Below, piece by piece: positions 26,729 through 35,035 of a stretch of DNA of 64,000 nucleotides. The stretch's first letter is position 1; the number at the start of each line of letters is the position of its first letter. The stretch comes from Thiocystis minor. Lineage in GTDB: Bacteria > Pseudomonadota > Gammaproteobacteria > Chromatiales > Chromatiaceae. A model generated the notes under the pieces. It was not told the origin of the DNA. It made no database searches and was given only the letters and a program-made list of their open reading frames with translations. The stretch is taken from contig NZ_NHSQ01000065.1 in assembly GCF_016653465.1 (NCBI RefSeq), positions 1 to 64,000 of the forward strand, written 5' to 3'. The translations under genes were made by a program, and so were the position numbers.

Positions 26729-29386
26729 TCAGCCCTCGCCGCGGCTCAGGCTCAAACTCCGCTCCGGGCGCGAGAAGTTGTGACAGGTAGCACACTCCTT
26801 GCCTTCTTTCTGGACATGCCGGCTGTGCACGCCCGCGAAATCGCGATCTTCCGACTCGTTTTCGTGGCATTGGGTGCAGATGCTGTTCAGATTGCCGTTG
26901 AGTGCCGTGACGCGGGTACCGATCACCGCGCTCGGCAAGGTCCGCAGTCCGTAACCGAGCCCCTGCATGTCCAACCGCGCCGGACCGCCGCCGAGCGCCT
27001 GGTGACAGGAACCGCAACCCGTCGCGTCGCCGCCCAAGGCGTTGGAGTCGGGTTCGACCCCATGGTTGATGGTCTGGTAGGTGAAGACCGGGACCGTGGT
27101 CGTACCGAGGGGCATCTCGGTATCGCCGGGGGTGCCGTTGCAGGCGCTGTCGGGATCCTCGCCGAGTCCCACCGCCACCGCGCGGCAGAAGCTGCCGGTG
27201 CGGAAGAACTCGAAGGTGGAGTGCCCAACCAGACTGTTGTCGGCGTCGTTGCGCGCCAGCTTGCCCCAATGCTTCTTCATGGGATAGAGCTTGGCGGTCG
27301 CGCTCGTCACGTTCCCATTGGGCATCCCCAGGGCATAGGCCGGGCTGCCGGCGCTGAAGCCGCCGACGAAGTTGGCCGCGACCGTGGCATCCAAGGGAAC
27401 CGTGGGCACACCCGCCAACGACTCTTCCAGATAGACCACCTCGGAGGTGCCGTCGAACCAGGTGTAGCTGGGAATGAGCGACGCCGTCCCCAGACCGCCC
27501 TTGTCCTCGCGGGGGAGCCAGCCGCCGCGCCCGTTACAGGCCGAGTCGGACGGATGCGGATCCTGCCAGTCGCGGGCGATCTCGGTGCCGACCGCCGCCT
27601 TGGCGTAGCTCGGGATATGGCAGGTCTGACAGGCGACCTTCATGGCGTGCTTGTCCTTGCTGGAGCCCTGGGTGTTGCTGAAATCGCCATGCGGGCGGTT
27701 GTCATGGCAGCCGCCGGTCTCGCAACTGAAACGCTCTGCCACGTCATTGGCCCGCAGGTCAAGTCCGCGACCGCGCATCCGGTGGCCCTCGCCATTGGTT
27801 CCGGTTGCGCTGTGACAATCCGAACAGGTCAGGTTGGCGCCGTCCGGACTCATGTGCAGGTCGTGCGTGAGGGGCGGATTGATGTTTTCCGTCGACAGAT
27901 CGCCGCGCTTGGCGCCATCGGCCCCGCCCGCCCCGGCATGACAATTGAGACAGGACTGACGGGTGGTGGCATGGACGTTCTGCGCCGCCGCCAGGGTGGT
28001 GAGCGGCATGGGTGTCATGGGGACGGACGCGGGCAGGATGTCGATGCCCGCCGGCTTGAACAGGAAGTCGCCTGCCAGACTCACCTTCGGGATGCCCTGG
28101 AACCCGGTTCGCAGCAAGGCGTTGCCCTCGGCGCGGATCAGCGCGCCGGTTGCGTCCTCGGCCAGATTGAGCAGGCTAAAATCGCTGAAACCCTGCCCGG
28201 ACGCGGTCCAGTCCGGGAAGCGTTTGTAGACCTCCTGATGGCAGGTCAGACAGTCAATGTTGGCGAGTTGCGCATGGGCCTCGGTCGACGCCGGATCAAG
28301 CTGCTCGAACAGCGATTGGGCCATCGGGAAGCGTCCATTCCCCACATGACAGCCGGCGCAGGTGAAGCGCGGTGAGTTCTCGTGCGTGCCGCAGTAGGTG
28401 TTGACGCCGGTCGCGACCAGATCGCCCGCCGCCTTGGCGGGTCGCTCGCCGGCCGCCGCAAAATCGCCCGGGATGTTGGTGACATTGGGGAAGGCCCCGC
28501 CCTGCTGATAATGCACCGAGCCGTGCATGTCGCGCGCCTGGTCCTCGTGGCAGGCGACGCAGACCTCGGGGCCGGCGTAGGCGGTGATATTGCAGTGCTC
28601 CGCGATGGGCGAGGTGCAGCCAACCTGCGGCGTATCCGAGATGGTCGCGGTGGTGGTCGAGGGCGCGGAGGTTGCGCCCGTATTGTCGGTCACGGTGAGG
28701 GCGACGCTGTAGCTGCCGACCGCCGCATAGATGTGGCTCGGGTTGGCCTGGGTGCTGGTGGCGCCGTCGCCGAAGGTCCAGGCGTAGCTGGCGAGGCTGC
28801 CGTCCGGGTCGGTCGAGCCGGCGCTGCTGAAATTTACCGCCGTGCCTGGAAGACCGCTGTAGGGGCCGTTGACCCTGGCCGTCGGGGTCTGGTTGCCGCC
28901 TGGAGGCGGAGGGTCGCCGCCGCCCGGTGACTTGGGCGAGCAATCAGACGGAGCCTTGTCGACCGCGCGTTCGGCCGTCTGTCCGTCCCGCTGGATGGCG
29001 CGCACCCGGCAGGGCACGGGCCTGGGCCGCTCTTCGCGGATCGACCAGGTGCCATCGCGTCGATCGGCCTCGTCGTCGTCGAGCGTTTGCGAGGGGGCGT
29101 AGGCGTTGACCAGGGTCACCTTGGCGCGCGGCGTGCCCCGCCCGGAGACGTTCAGGCGTCTTTCCCGGCTGTCCCAGGAGGCGCGATCAATCCTGAGCTG
29201 GGACGGAGAGGAGTCGTCATCGCGCTCGTGATCATCCCGATCGTCATCGGCGAACGCCATGCCCACCGATAACACGCAGACCGCGACCAGGGCGAGCGCG
29301 ACCGTCAAGCTACGCCAAACCCGTTTCCGATCTCGTGCCGGTGGTGGTGCGCCAAGGATGCCTGTTTGTTTGGACGCTCTCATCAT
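26729..29386 (-). CDS. Multihaem cytochrome c with PKD domain
   Basis: 885 residues. A signal peptide (SLTVALALVAVCVLSVGMAFA) is followed by an acidic low-complexity spacer, a small beta domain (about 62-135) and a PKD domain (about 167-252: GLPGTAVNFSSAGSTDPDGS, YAWTFGDGATST). The haem part has nine CxxCH motifs (CVACH, CAGCH, CLTCH, CLNCH, CSDCH, CQTCH, CGSCH, CTQCH, CATCH) and one CxxxxCH-like CETGGCH. A cytochrome with ten potential haems and a carbohydrate- or protein-binding PKD module would work in the periplasm or at the cell surface. It lies 228 bases downstream of the QseBC-type regulators on the same strand and may be their target. No known named enzyme fits securely. Confidence 0.85.
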   Translation of the reverse strand: MMRASKQTGILGAPPPARDRKRVWRSLTVALALVAVCVLSVGMAFADDDRDDHERDDDSSPSQLRIDRASWDSRERRLNVSGRGTPRAKVTLVNAYAPSQTLDDDEADRRDGTWSIREERPRPVPCRVRAIQRDGQTAERAVDKAPSDCSPKSPGGGDPPPPGGNQTPTARVNGPYSGLPGTAVNFSSAGSTDPDGSLASYAWTFGDGATSTQANPSHIYAAVGSYSVALTVTDNTGATSAPSTTTATISDTPQVGCTSPIAEHCNITAYAGPEVCVACHEDQARDMHGSVHYQQGGAFPNVTNIPGDFAAAGERPAKAAGDLVATGVNTYCGTHENSPRFTCAGCHVGNGRFPMAQSLFEQLDPASTEAHAQLANIDCLTCHQEVYKRFPDWTASGQGFSDFSLLNLAEDATGALIRAEGNALLRTGFQGIPKVSLAGDFLFKPAGIDILPASVPMTPMPLTTLAAAQNVHATTRQSCLNCHAGAGGADGAKRGDLSTENINPPLTHDLHMSPDGANLTCSDCHSATGTNGEGHRMRGRGLDLRANDVAERFSCETGGCHDNRPHGDFSNTQGSSKDKHAMKVACQTCHIPSYAKAAVGTEIARDWQDPHPSDSACNGRGGWLPREDKGGLGTASLIPSYTWFDGTSEVVYLEESLAGVPTVPLDATVAANFVGGFSAGSPAYALGMPNGNVTSATAKLYPMKKHWGKLARNDADNSLVGHSTFEFFRTGSFCRAVAVGLGEDPDSACNGTPGDTEMPLGTTTVPVFTYQTINHGVEPDSNALGGDATGCGSCHQALGGGPARLDMQGLGYGLRTLPSAVIGTRVTALNGNLNSICTQCHENESEDRDFAGVHSRHVQKEGKECATCHNFSRPERSLSLSRGEG

Positions 29387-29614
29387 TCTGTTCTCTCACT
29401 GGTTATGAAACGCGGTGCCTCCTGGCGTCGGCCACGGACGCCGGGGCGTTTGGCCCACTGGGAAACCCTTTGTTCATCGCTGCTTGGAACGCCAGCCTAG
29501 CCCGCCAAGCCTTAAGGGAACCTTAAGGCTCGGGGGCTTCGTGACGAGAGATATGGAATATGCGCGGGAGGATGGCGTGACGACACGCACCGCCGCGACG
29601 CCGGAGCGATGGTT

Positions 29615-31012
29615 TTACTGCTCGGTGATCTGGTGAGATCGATCACGACCGGGATGCGGAACGGAGTCCGCGGCAGGCTTGCAAAAAACGACCTCGACCA
29701 GCAGGCCCTGCCCATCCTCCGCGTCGAGCAGCTCGATCCCGACACCATGCAGCTCGCAGATCCGCCGCACGATGGCCAGACCGAGCCCGGCACCGGGCTC
29801 GGTCTGACCGGGCGGGCGATAGAAACGATCGAAGACCCGCGTCCGGTCCTCGGCGGGGATACCCCGGCCCGAGTCCTCCATCCGCAGCAGAACCTGTTCC
29901 CGACGCACGCTGACCGTCACGGCGACGCGCCCGCCTACCGGGGTGTATTTGATCGCGTTGTCCAGCAGATTACCGACCAGAATGCTCAAGGCCCCAGGCG
30001 AGACGCCGACCAGACCGGGCTCGCCTTCCGGGATCTTGCAGGCAAGTTCGATGGACTTGGCGCGCGCCGTTCCCTGCTTGTCCGCAACCGCTTGTTTCGC
30101 CGTCTGGACCAGCGAACAGGTTGCGTGCTCGGTTTCGTGCGCCCGCGATTGCAGTCGGGACAGAATCAAGAGCTGGGCGATCAGATGGGTCGCCCGATCA
30201 ACCCCGCGAATGAGTTTCCCGAGCGCCTCGGAGCGTTCCTCGGGGTCGCGGCTGCGCTGGGCGATCTGCGCGTGGGTACGGATGATCGCGAAGGGGGTAC
30301 GCAGTTCGTGCGAGGCATCGGCGGCAAAATGGCGCTCCGCGTCCAACGCCTGTTCGAGCCGGGCCATCAAGCCGTTGAGCGCATGGATCAGCGGTCGGAT
30401 CTCGCCCGGCACGCGGCGCGCGTCGATGGGGGCCAGTTGCTCGGCCGAGCGGTGCCCGATGGCGCGGGCGAGCCGGCTCAGTGGAAGCAGGCCGTCCGTG
30501 ATCGCCAGCCAGATCAGGAACACGGTGAGCGGCAGCGACCAGAGGATGGGTTGCAGCGCATGGAGCGTCAGATACTCGATGAGTTCCCGCCGGATCCCGT
30601 CATTCTGCGCCACATAGATCACCTCGTCGGAACGCCCCGTCGGGAACCCGAAGACGCGCCATTGGGTCGACCCGAGGGTCTGATCCGAGAATCCCGACTG
30701 CCGTGCCAGGGGTTCCAGCGGCGCGGCGCCGAAACTGCCGATCAGCACGCCCTCCCGCCAGAGCTGGAAACTGATCATGGATTCGTAGGGATGGCCGATG
30801 GGCGACAGGGTTTGGGGCGCGCCAGCGATGCTGGGCAGATCGCCGGCGAGCGTGATCTGGCGCAGGAAATGCGCGGTCTGGGCCAACTGCGCATCCATCA
30901 ATTCACCGACCTCGTGACCCGAACGATTCCAGGCAATCAGGGCGATGGCGATCCAGATGACGGTCCAGACAAGGCTGAGTGACAACAGCAGGCGGCGGCG
31001 GATCGATCTCAT
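29615..31012 (-). CDS. QseC-like sensor histidine kinase
   Basis: 465 residues. TM1 (RLLLSLSLVWTVIWIAIALI) is followed by a periplasmic domain of about 120 residues, TM2 (PILWSLPLTVFLIWLAI), a HAMP region, the His box FAADASHELRTPFAIIRTHA, the N-box VGNLLDNAIKYTP and the G-box GAGLGLAIVRRI. The domain length and DLDA-like dimerisation match QseC/PmrB types. It overlaps the regulator gene by four bases. The multihaem cytochrome follows downstream. Confidence 0.92.
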   Translation of the reverse strand: MRSIRRRLLLSLSLVWTVIWIAIALIAWNRSGHEVGELMDAQLAQTAHFLRQITLAGDLPSIAGAPQTLSPIGHPYESMISFQLWREGVLIGSFGAAPLEPLARQSGFSDQTLGSTQWRVFGFPTGRSDEVIYVAQNDGIRRELIEYLTLHALQPILWSLPLTVFLIWLAITDGLLPLSRLARAIGHRSAEQLAPIDARRVPGEIRPLIHALNGLMARLEQALDAERHFAADASHELRTPFAIIRTHAQIAQRSRDPEERSEALGKLIRGVDRATHLIAQLLILSRLQSRAHETEHATCSLVQTAKQAVADKQGTARAKSIELACKIPEGEPGLVGVSPGALSILVGNLLDNAIKYTPVGGRVAVTVSVRREQVLLRMEDSGRGIPAEDRTRVFDRFYRPPGQTEPGAGLGLAIVRRICELHGVGIELLDAEDGQGLLVEVVFCKPAADSVPHPGRDRSHQITEQ

Positions 31013-31677
31013 GGCGAGGGTTCCGAGACGAATCGATAGCCGACGCCGCGCACCGTGAGGATCCGGTGCTTGCCGAGTTTCTGACGCAGGTTGTGGATAT
31101 GCACTTCCATGGCGTTGCTCTCGATCTCGTCGCGCCAGCCGTAGGTCGCCGCCGCCAGCCGCGCGCGTGGCACCACCCGGTCGGCGTTGGCGACCAGCTT
31201 TTCCAGCAGGGCATACTCCTTGGGCGAGAGTGACAGCGGTTGTTCGCCGAGCGTCACGGTGCGCCGATTGGTATCCAGCGCCAGCGCGCCGGCCTGCAAC
31301 AGCGGTGTCGCATGCCCCTCCCGGCGGCGCGCGAGCGCGCGGATCCGCGCGCTCAGTTCATCGAGATCGAACGGTTTGACCAGATAATCGTCCGCGCCGG
31401 CGTCCAGTCCGGCCACTTTATCCGCGATCGCATCGCGGGCGGTGAGGATCAGAATCGGCAGATCGATCCCCTGGCGGCGCAGATCGCGCAGCAGGGCGAG
31501 TCCATCGCGTCCGGGCAGCCCGAGGTCGAGCACCATCACATCGAAGTGCTCGATCCGCAGCGCATGCTCGGCTGGATCGGCGCTGTGCACCCAGTCCGCC
31601 AGATAGCCATCCTGGCCAAGCCCGGTCTGCAAGCCCGCGCCTAGGAGTAGGTCGTCTTCGACGATCAGGATGCGCAT
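31009..31677 (-). CDS. QseB/PmrA-type response regulator
   Basis: 222 residues from ATG 31677, chosen because the receiver begins MRILIVEDD. The longer frame is a shadow of fieF. Phospho-acceptor Asp51 (VMVLDLGLPG), Lys in DYLVKPFDLD, and the winged helix with SPKEYALLEKLVAN and ESNAMEVHIHNLRQKLG are present. It is co-transcribed with the kinase (four-base overlap) and begins 26 bases after fieF, so metal exporter, regulator and sensor probably form one unit. Confidence 0.92.
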   Translation of the reverse strand: MRILIVEDDLLLGAGLQTGLGQDGYLADWVHSADPAEHALRIEHFDVMVLDLGLPGRDGLALLRDLRRQGIDLPILILTARDAIADKVAGLDAGADDYLVKPFDLDELSARIRALARRREGHATPLLQAGALALDTNRRTVTLGEQPLSLSPKEYALLEKLVANADRVVPRARLAAATYGWRDEIESNAMEVHIHNLRQKLGKHRILTVRGVGYRFVSEPSP

Positions 31678-31702
31678 GAGGGGGCGATGGTCTTGAGGAG
31701 GC

Positions 31703-32632
31703 TCAGCTCTCCGAGCCATCATGACCCAGACTCGCCGGATCCTGATGGATGATGATGTCGGAATCCGGATAGACGCCGCGGATCTGGGCCTCCACCTCAT
31801 CGGCAAGACGATGCGCGTGCAGCAGGGGCAACTGATCGTCGAGCTCAAGATGCAGTTGGATGATCAGCGACTGGCCGGACTGGCGGGTGCGCAGGCCGTG
31901 CAGGCCACGCACCATGGGCACGCTCAACGTCAGCGTGCGGATGTGCTCGCGCTGTTCCTCCGGGAGCTCGTGATCCATCAGCATCTGGATCGCCTCGCGA
32001 CCGATGTGCGCGGCGCTGTAGAGGATGTAGGCACCGATCGCGAGTCCGAAGATCGGATCGAAGCCGGACCAGCCGAGGCTCGCCAGACCCAGCGCCACCA
32101 GGGTCGCCGAATTGGTGGCCAGGTCCGTGGCATAGTGCAGCGCATCCGCGCGGATGGCGGGCGAGCCGGTCCGACGGATGACATGATGCTGGAACGCGAG
32201 CAGCGCCAGGGTGATGAGGATGGCGAAGCCGATGACCGCCACGCCGATCCCGATCTCGACGACTGGCTGCGGATGGAACAGGCGGTCGATAGCCTCCAGG
32301 GCGAGGAACCCCGCCGAGCCGGCGATGAAGGTCGCCTGAACCAGGGCCGCGAGCGCCTGCGCCTTGCCATGACCGAAACGGTGCTCGGCATCCGGCGGCA
32401 GCAGCGACCAATGCACCGCCAGCAGATTCACCAGCGAGGCGGCGGCATCCATCGTTGAATCCACCAGCGAGGCGAGGACGCTGACCGATCCGGTCAGCAG
32501 CCAGGCCACGAGCTTGGCCAGGATCAGCAGACCGGCCGTGGCCACCGAGGCATAGGTGGCGAGCCTGAGGAGTCTGCCGGTCTCGGCGGAGGTTCCGAGC
32601 GAGACCGGCTTTGGGTTTGCCTCGGGATTCAA
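31703..32632 (-). CDS. fieF: Cation diffusion facilitator (FieF-like metal efflux)
   Basis: 309 residues, a typical length. Six transmembrane segments are present. The transport-site residues are LASLVDSTMDAAASLVN (TM2, D..D) and IRADALHYATDLATN (TM5, H..D). HRFGHGKAQALAAL is the loop after TM2. A cytoplasmic ferredoxin-like domain follows (RGLHGLRTRQSGQSLIIQLH, DIIIHQDP). FieF-type D-D-H-D proteins exchange Zn, Fe, Mn or Cd for protons. The gene follows the EF-hand protein by 32 bases and precedes the two-component genes. The exact metal is not decided by sequence. Confidence 0.9.
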   Translation of the reverse strand: MNPEANPKPVSLGTSAETGRLLRLATYASVATAGLLILAKLVAWLLTGSVSVLASLVDSTMDAAASLVNLLAVHWSLLPPDAEHRFGHGKAQALAALVQATFIAGSAGFLALEAIDRLFHPQPVVEIGIGVAVIGFAILITLALLAFQHHVIRRTGSPAIRADALHYATDLATNSATLVALGLASLGWSGFDPIFGLAIGAYILYSAAHIGREAIQMLMDHELPEEQREHIRTLTLSVPMVRGLHGLRTRQSGQSLIIQLHLELDDQLPLLHAHRLADEVEAQIRGVYPDSDIIIHQDPASLGHDGSES

Positions 32633-32664
32633 GGCGCGTATCTCATGGCTGAATTCTCCCGCTC

Positions 32665-33288
32665 TCAGCGTTGCGGAGGCAGCGGCGGCTGCATCATCTG
32701 CTGGCGATGCTGGGCCTGTGCCAAGTCAAATTCCCGTGGGTCGACCAGACCGTCGCCGTTGAGATCGATGGCTTTGAAGTCAGGCGCGTTGGCCAGGTTG
32801 CGCATCGCATAACCCTGCTGCGACCGCTCCTTGATCCGGTTGGCCCGTGCCTCGTAAAACTCCTTCTCGGTAAGGGTTCCGTTCTGGTTCAGATCGAATT
32901 CAGCGAAGGCCGGCATGTTTCTCCCCATGCCACGGCCCATCCCCGGCCCCATCCCCATGCCGGGCCGGCCTTGCATGAGCGCTTGGTGCGCGGCGGCGAA
33001 TTCGTCGGGCAGCAACTGACCGTCGCCATTCAGATCGAAATCCGCGAAGGTCGGAGCGTTGGCCGCCCCGCGCATCGGCGCGCCGGTGGCGGCCCGCGCA
33101 GCCATCCGCTCGGCATGGACCGTATTGAACTCCTGTTCGGTGACGATCCCGTTGCCGTCCTGATCGAAGGCGGCAAATGGCATGGGGCCGCGCGGGGGCG
33201 CGTTCGTGGGTTGCGCAAGCGCGGGCAGGGCGCCGCAGGCAGCGGCAATCGCGAAGCTCAGGGCGATGGTTCTGGGCGTGTGGTTCAT
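32665..33288 (-). CDS. Secreted EF-hand protein
   Basis: 207 residues from ATG 33288 (ribosome site AGAGGA), with signal peptide TIALSFAIAAACGALPALAQ. Four EF-hand loops occur as two pairs: FDQDGNGIVTEQEF, FDLNGDGQLLPDEF, FDLNQNGTLTEKEF and IDLNGDGLVDPREF. A Gly/Met-rich linker (GRPGMGMGPGMGRGMGRNM) lies between the second and third. The loops have the D-x-D/N-x-D/N-G pattern for calcium. The Met-rich linker could bind copper(I), which is speculation. It heads the minus-strand series EF-hand, fieF, regulator, kinase, and has an unusually structured leader. Confidence 0.85.
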   Translation of the reverse strand: MNHTPRTIALSFAIAAACGALPALAQPTNAPPRGPMPFAAFDQDGNGIVTEQEFNTVHAERMAARAATGAPMRGAANAPTFADFDLNGDGQLLPDEFAAAHQALMQGRPGMGMGPGMGRGMGRNMPAFAEFDLNQNGTLTEKEFYEARANRIKERSQQGYAMRNLANAPDFKAIDLNGDGLVDPREFDLAQAQHRQQMMQPPLPPQR

Positions 33289-33624
33289 CACAATCCTCTG
33301 GTTGAAACCTCCCCCTTCAGGGGGATAATGCGCACGGGAGAGGGGTAACCTCTTCCGTGCAGTGTCGCCCGGCTTGCCGGGCGCGGATTGAAACATCGAT
33401 TGAAAGGCGGTCGGCGCCACGTTCAGTGCGCCGGAAACTCGGCTAGCGGGGGCGTTTAACACGCCCCCCTGCCGCCACCTTGATTGTCATTCGAAAAAGG
33501 TCAATAAACATGGAGAAATCGTGAATTCAGCGAAATTGCTGTCTACAGCGATGCGTGTTGCTTCAGATAAGGCCGATCCAGCGCAAAAACCACGCGGGCC
33601 ATGCGGACATGGTTGATACGCGGC
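33289..33624. other. Intergenic region rich in hairpins
   Basis: No gene was seen. Four strong stems occur: CCCCC-TTCA-GGGGG (33311-33324), a 12-bp stem with one mismatch (33332-33343 with 33349-33360), CGCCCGGC-TT-GCCGGGCG (33366-33383), and GGGGGCGT with ACGCCCCC (33448-33468). The first three are within 100 bases upstream of the EF-hand start and would sit in its leader if the promoter is further upstream. Confidence 0.6.
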
Positions 33625-34449
33625 TTAATCGTCATCCTCACGCCCTTTGTGTTCGTCATGTTGATCAGGTTCGCCGCGGCTACGCCCCCAAAGATCCTGG
33701 CGGGTTTGGCTCTTCAAGGTGCCAATGGTTGAATTCCGTCTCTCGTGCTCGTCGCCTTCGCCTTCCTCGTCATCGCCGCTACGGTGACACTCGACGCAGT
33801 TCTCGTAATCCTCGATGCCTTCTTCCACATGCTCCGCGCGGATGTTCGAGCGTGAGTGCTCGTGACAGCCGTAGCAGGTATAGCGGCTGTAGTCCTGTTC
33901 CACATGACAGGTGGCGCAGGCGGTCCGGTGATCCTCATCGAAACGGAAAAACTGCTCATGGTCGAGGGTGGCCGGCGTCCAGGCCTGCTGCGAATGGCAC
34001 TGACTGCAATTGGCGACCAGCTCCCGGTGCAGGCTGTCCCCAGGATTGCGGTGACACCCGTTGCACTCGCCGCGCAGATTGACTTGCAACAGCTCATGCG
34101 AGAACTGGCCGATGGGACGGAAGGATTGCACGCCCTTGTGATCGCTATGACAGGCGACGCAGTCCTGTTCGATCAGATCCTGATGGAAGGGCGTTAGTTT
34201 CCGCTCGTGGGCGATCGATAGCCCCGTGGTGGTGACCAGGCCGATCTCGGCGGGCTTGTGGCATTGTACGCACTTCGCTGGCCGACTCCCGATGAACGGG
34301 GTATGACAGGCGAAGCAATCGGTCTCCAGCGACGCATGGGCGTTGATCAGCTTGCCGGGCTCGACCATGATGCGTGGATAAAAGATGGCGAGCAGCACCA
34401 GCAGCACCAGATTCGCCCCGACGACCAGGAAGATGAGTTTCGTCTTCAT
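33625..34449 (-). CDS. Membrane-anchored octahaem cytochrome c (cytochrome c3/NapC-like)
   Basis: 274 residues from ATG 34449. One N-terminal transmembrane anchor (LIFLVVGANLVLLVLLAIFY) precedes eight CxxCH motifs (CFACH, CVQCH, CVACH, CNGCH, CSQCH, CATCH, CYGCH, CVECH) packed within about 180 residues with many extra His for axial ligation. The C-terminal 50 residues are charged (DDEEGEGDEHERR) and haem-free. The ATG overlaps the stop of the preceding membrane protein (TAATG). It is the last gene of the series SHP, DHC, reductase, membrane protein, octahaem cytochrome, and is suited to carry electrons from the membrane to periplasmic acceptors. Confidence 0.87.
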   Translation of the reverse strand: MKTKLIFLVVGANLVLLVLLAIFYPRIMVEPGKLINAHASLETDCFACHTPFIGSRPAKCVQCHKPAEIGLVTTTGLSIAHERKLTPFHQDLIEQDCVACHSDHKGVQSFRPIGQFSHELLQVNLRGECNGCHRNPGDSLHRELVANCSQCHSQQAWTPATLDHEQFFRFDEDHRTACATCHVEQDYSRYTCYGCHEHSRSNIRAEHVEEGIEDYENCVECHRSGDDEEGEGDEHERRNSTIGTLKSQTRQDLWGRSRGEPDQHDEHKGREDDD

Positions 34450-35027
34450 TATTTCCACTGCCAGAACAGAAAGATGCCGAGGATGTGCGCCAGTCCGAGC
34501 ACCCCAAAGGCGAGCGTGATCGGGAAATGTACGCTCCGCCATTGCTTCATCAGATCCACAGTCACCGCGTCCCAAAAGACCTCCTGATCGATCGTCTGAT
34601 TGCTCGCTCCATCGGCTTCATAGGCCGCGCGTTTCGCGCTCAAGTCGCGCCGCGAGCGGTCCAGCAGGTACTGCCCCGTCATTCCGCTCGCCAGCGTGAT
34701 CAGCATCGCGATCAGGGCCAGCCAAGGCAGCAGGGTGTAGACATGGATGCCGGCGTGCACCAGGATCATCAGCGCCCCCAGCCAGGTCAGCACCTGATGC
34801 AGCCGCAACAGCTTTTTCGGCTCGCCGAACCGGATCAGCTTGCGTTTGCGCATCGAATAGAAGAACGACAGCAGGATCAGAAGGGTGCCGGGGATGCCCA
34901 GATAACGCCCGACCCAGACCAGATCCAGGAGATGCAGCAGGGCATCGGTGATGGCGGTCGCGATCAGCAGCGACCCGAACAGCGCCAGAAAGGGAAGAAC
35001 GTCCTTGCGAATGATCGAACGTTTCAT
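34449..35027 (-). CDS. Integral membrane protein, probable haem b carrier
   Basis: 192 residues from ATG 35027. Four or five hydrophobic helices occur: VLPFLALFGSLLIATAITDA, YLGIPGTLLILLSFFYS, VLTWLGALMILVHAGIHV, LLPWLALIAMLITLASG and FPITLAFGVLGLAHILGIFL. His residues near helix ends (RLHQV, LVHAGIH, SVHFPI, LAHI) are placed like bis-His haem b ligands in cytochrome b subunits. I do not recognise a named family. It sits between an NAD(P)H-type flavin reductase and the octahaem cytochrome, with overlapping genes, so it is probably the electron-transfer link across the membrane. Confidence 0.7.
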   Translation of the reverse strand: MKRSIIRKDVLPFLALFGSLLIATAITDALLHLLDLVWVGRYLGIPGTLLILLSFFYSMRKRKLIRFGEPKKLLRLHQVLTWLGALMILVHAGIHVYTLLPWLALIAMLITLASGMTGQYLLDRSRRDLSAKRAAYEADGASNQTIDQEVFWDAVTVDLMKQWRSVHFPITLAFGVLGLAHILGIFLFWQWK

Positions 35028-35035
35028 GGTGGTTC

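Noticed and set aside
26780-28375. 531-codon plus-strand frame over the multihaem cytochrome
   Set aside because: The minus-strand frame carries ten haem motifs, a PKD domain and a signal peptide; the plus-strand frame has none of these.
28920-29300. Signal that the PKD protein is two genes
   Set aside because: The frame is continuous from signal peptide through PKD to the last haem, with no stop.
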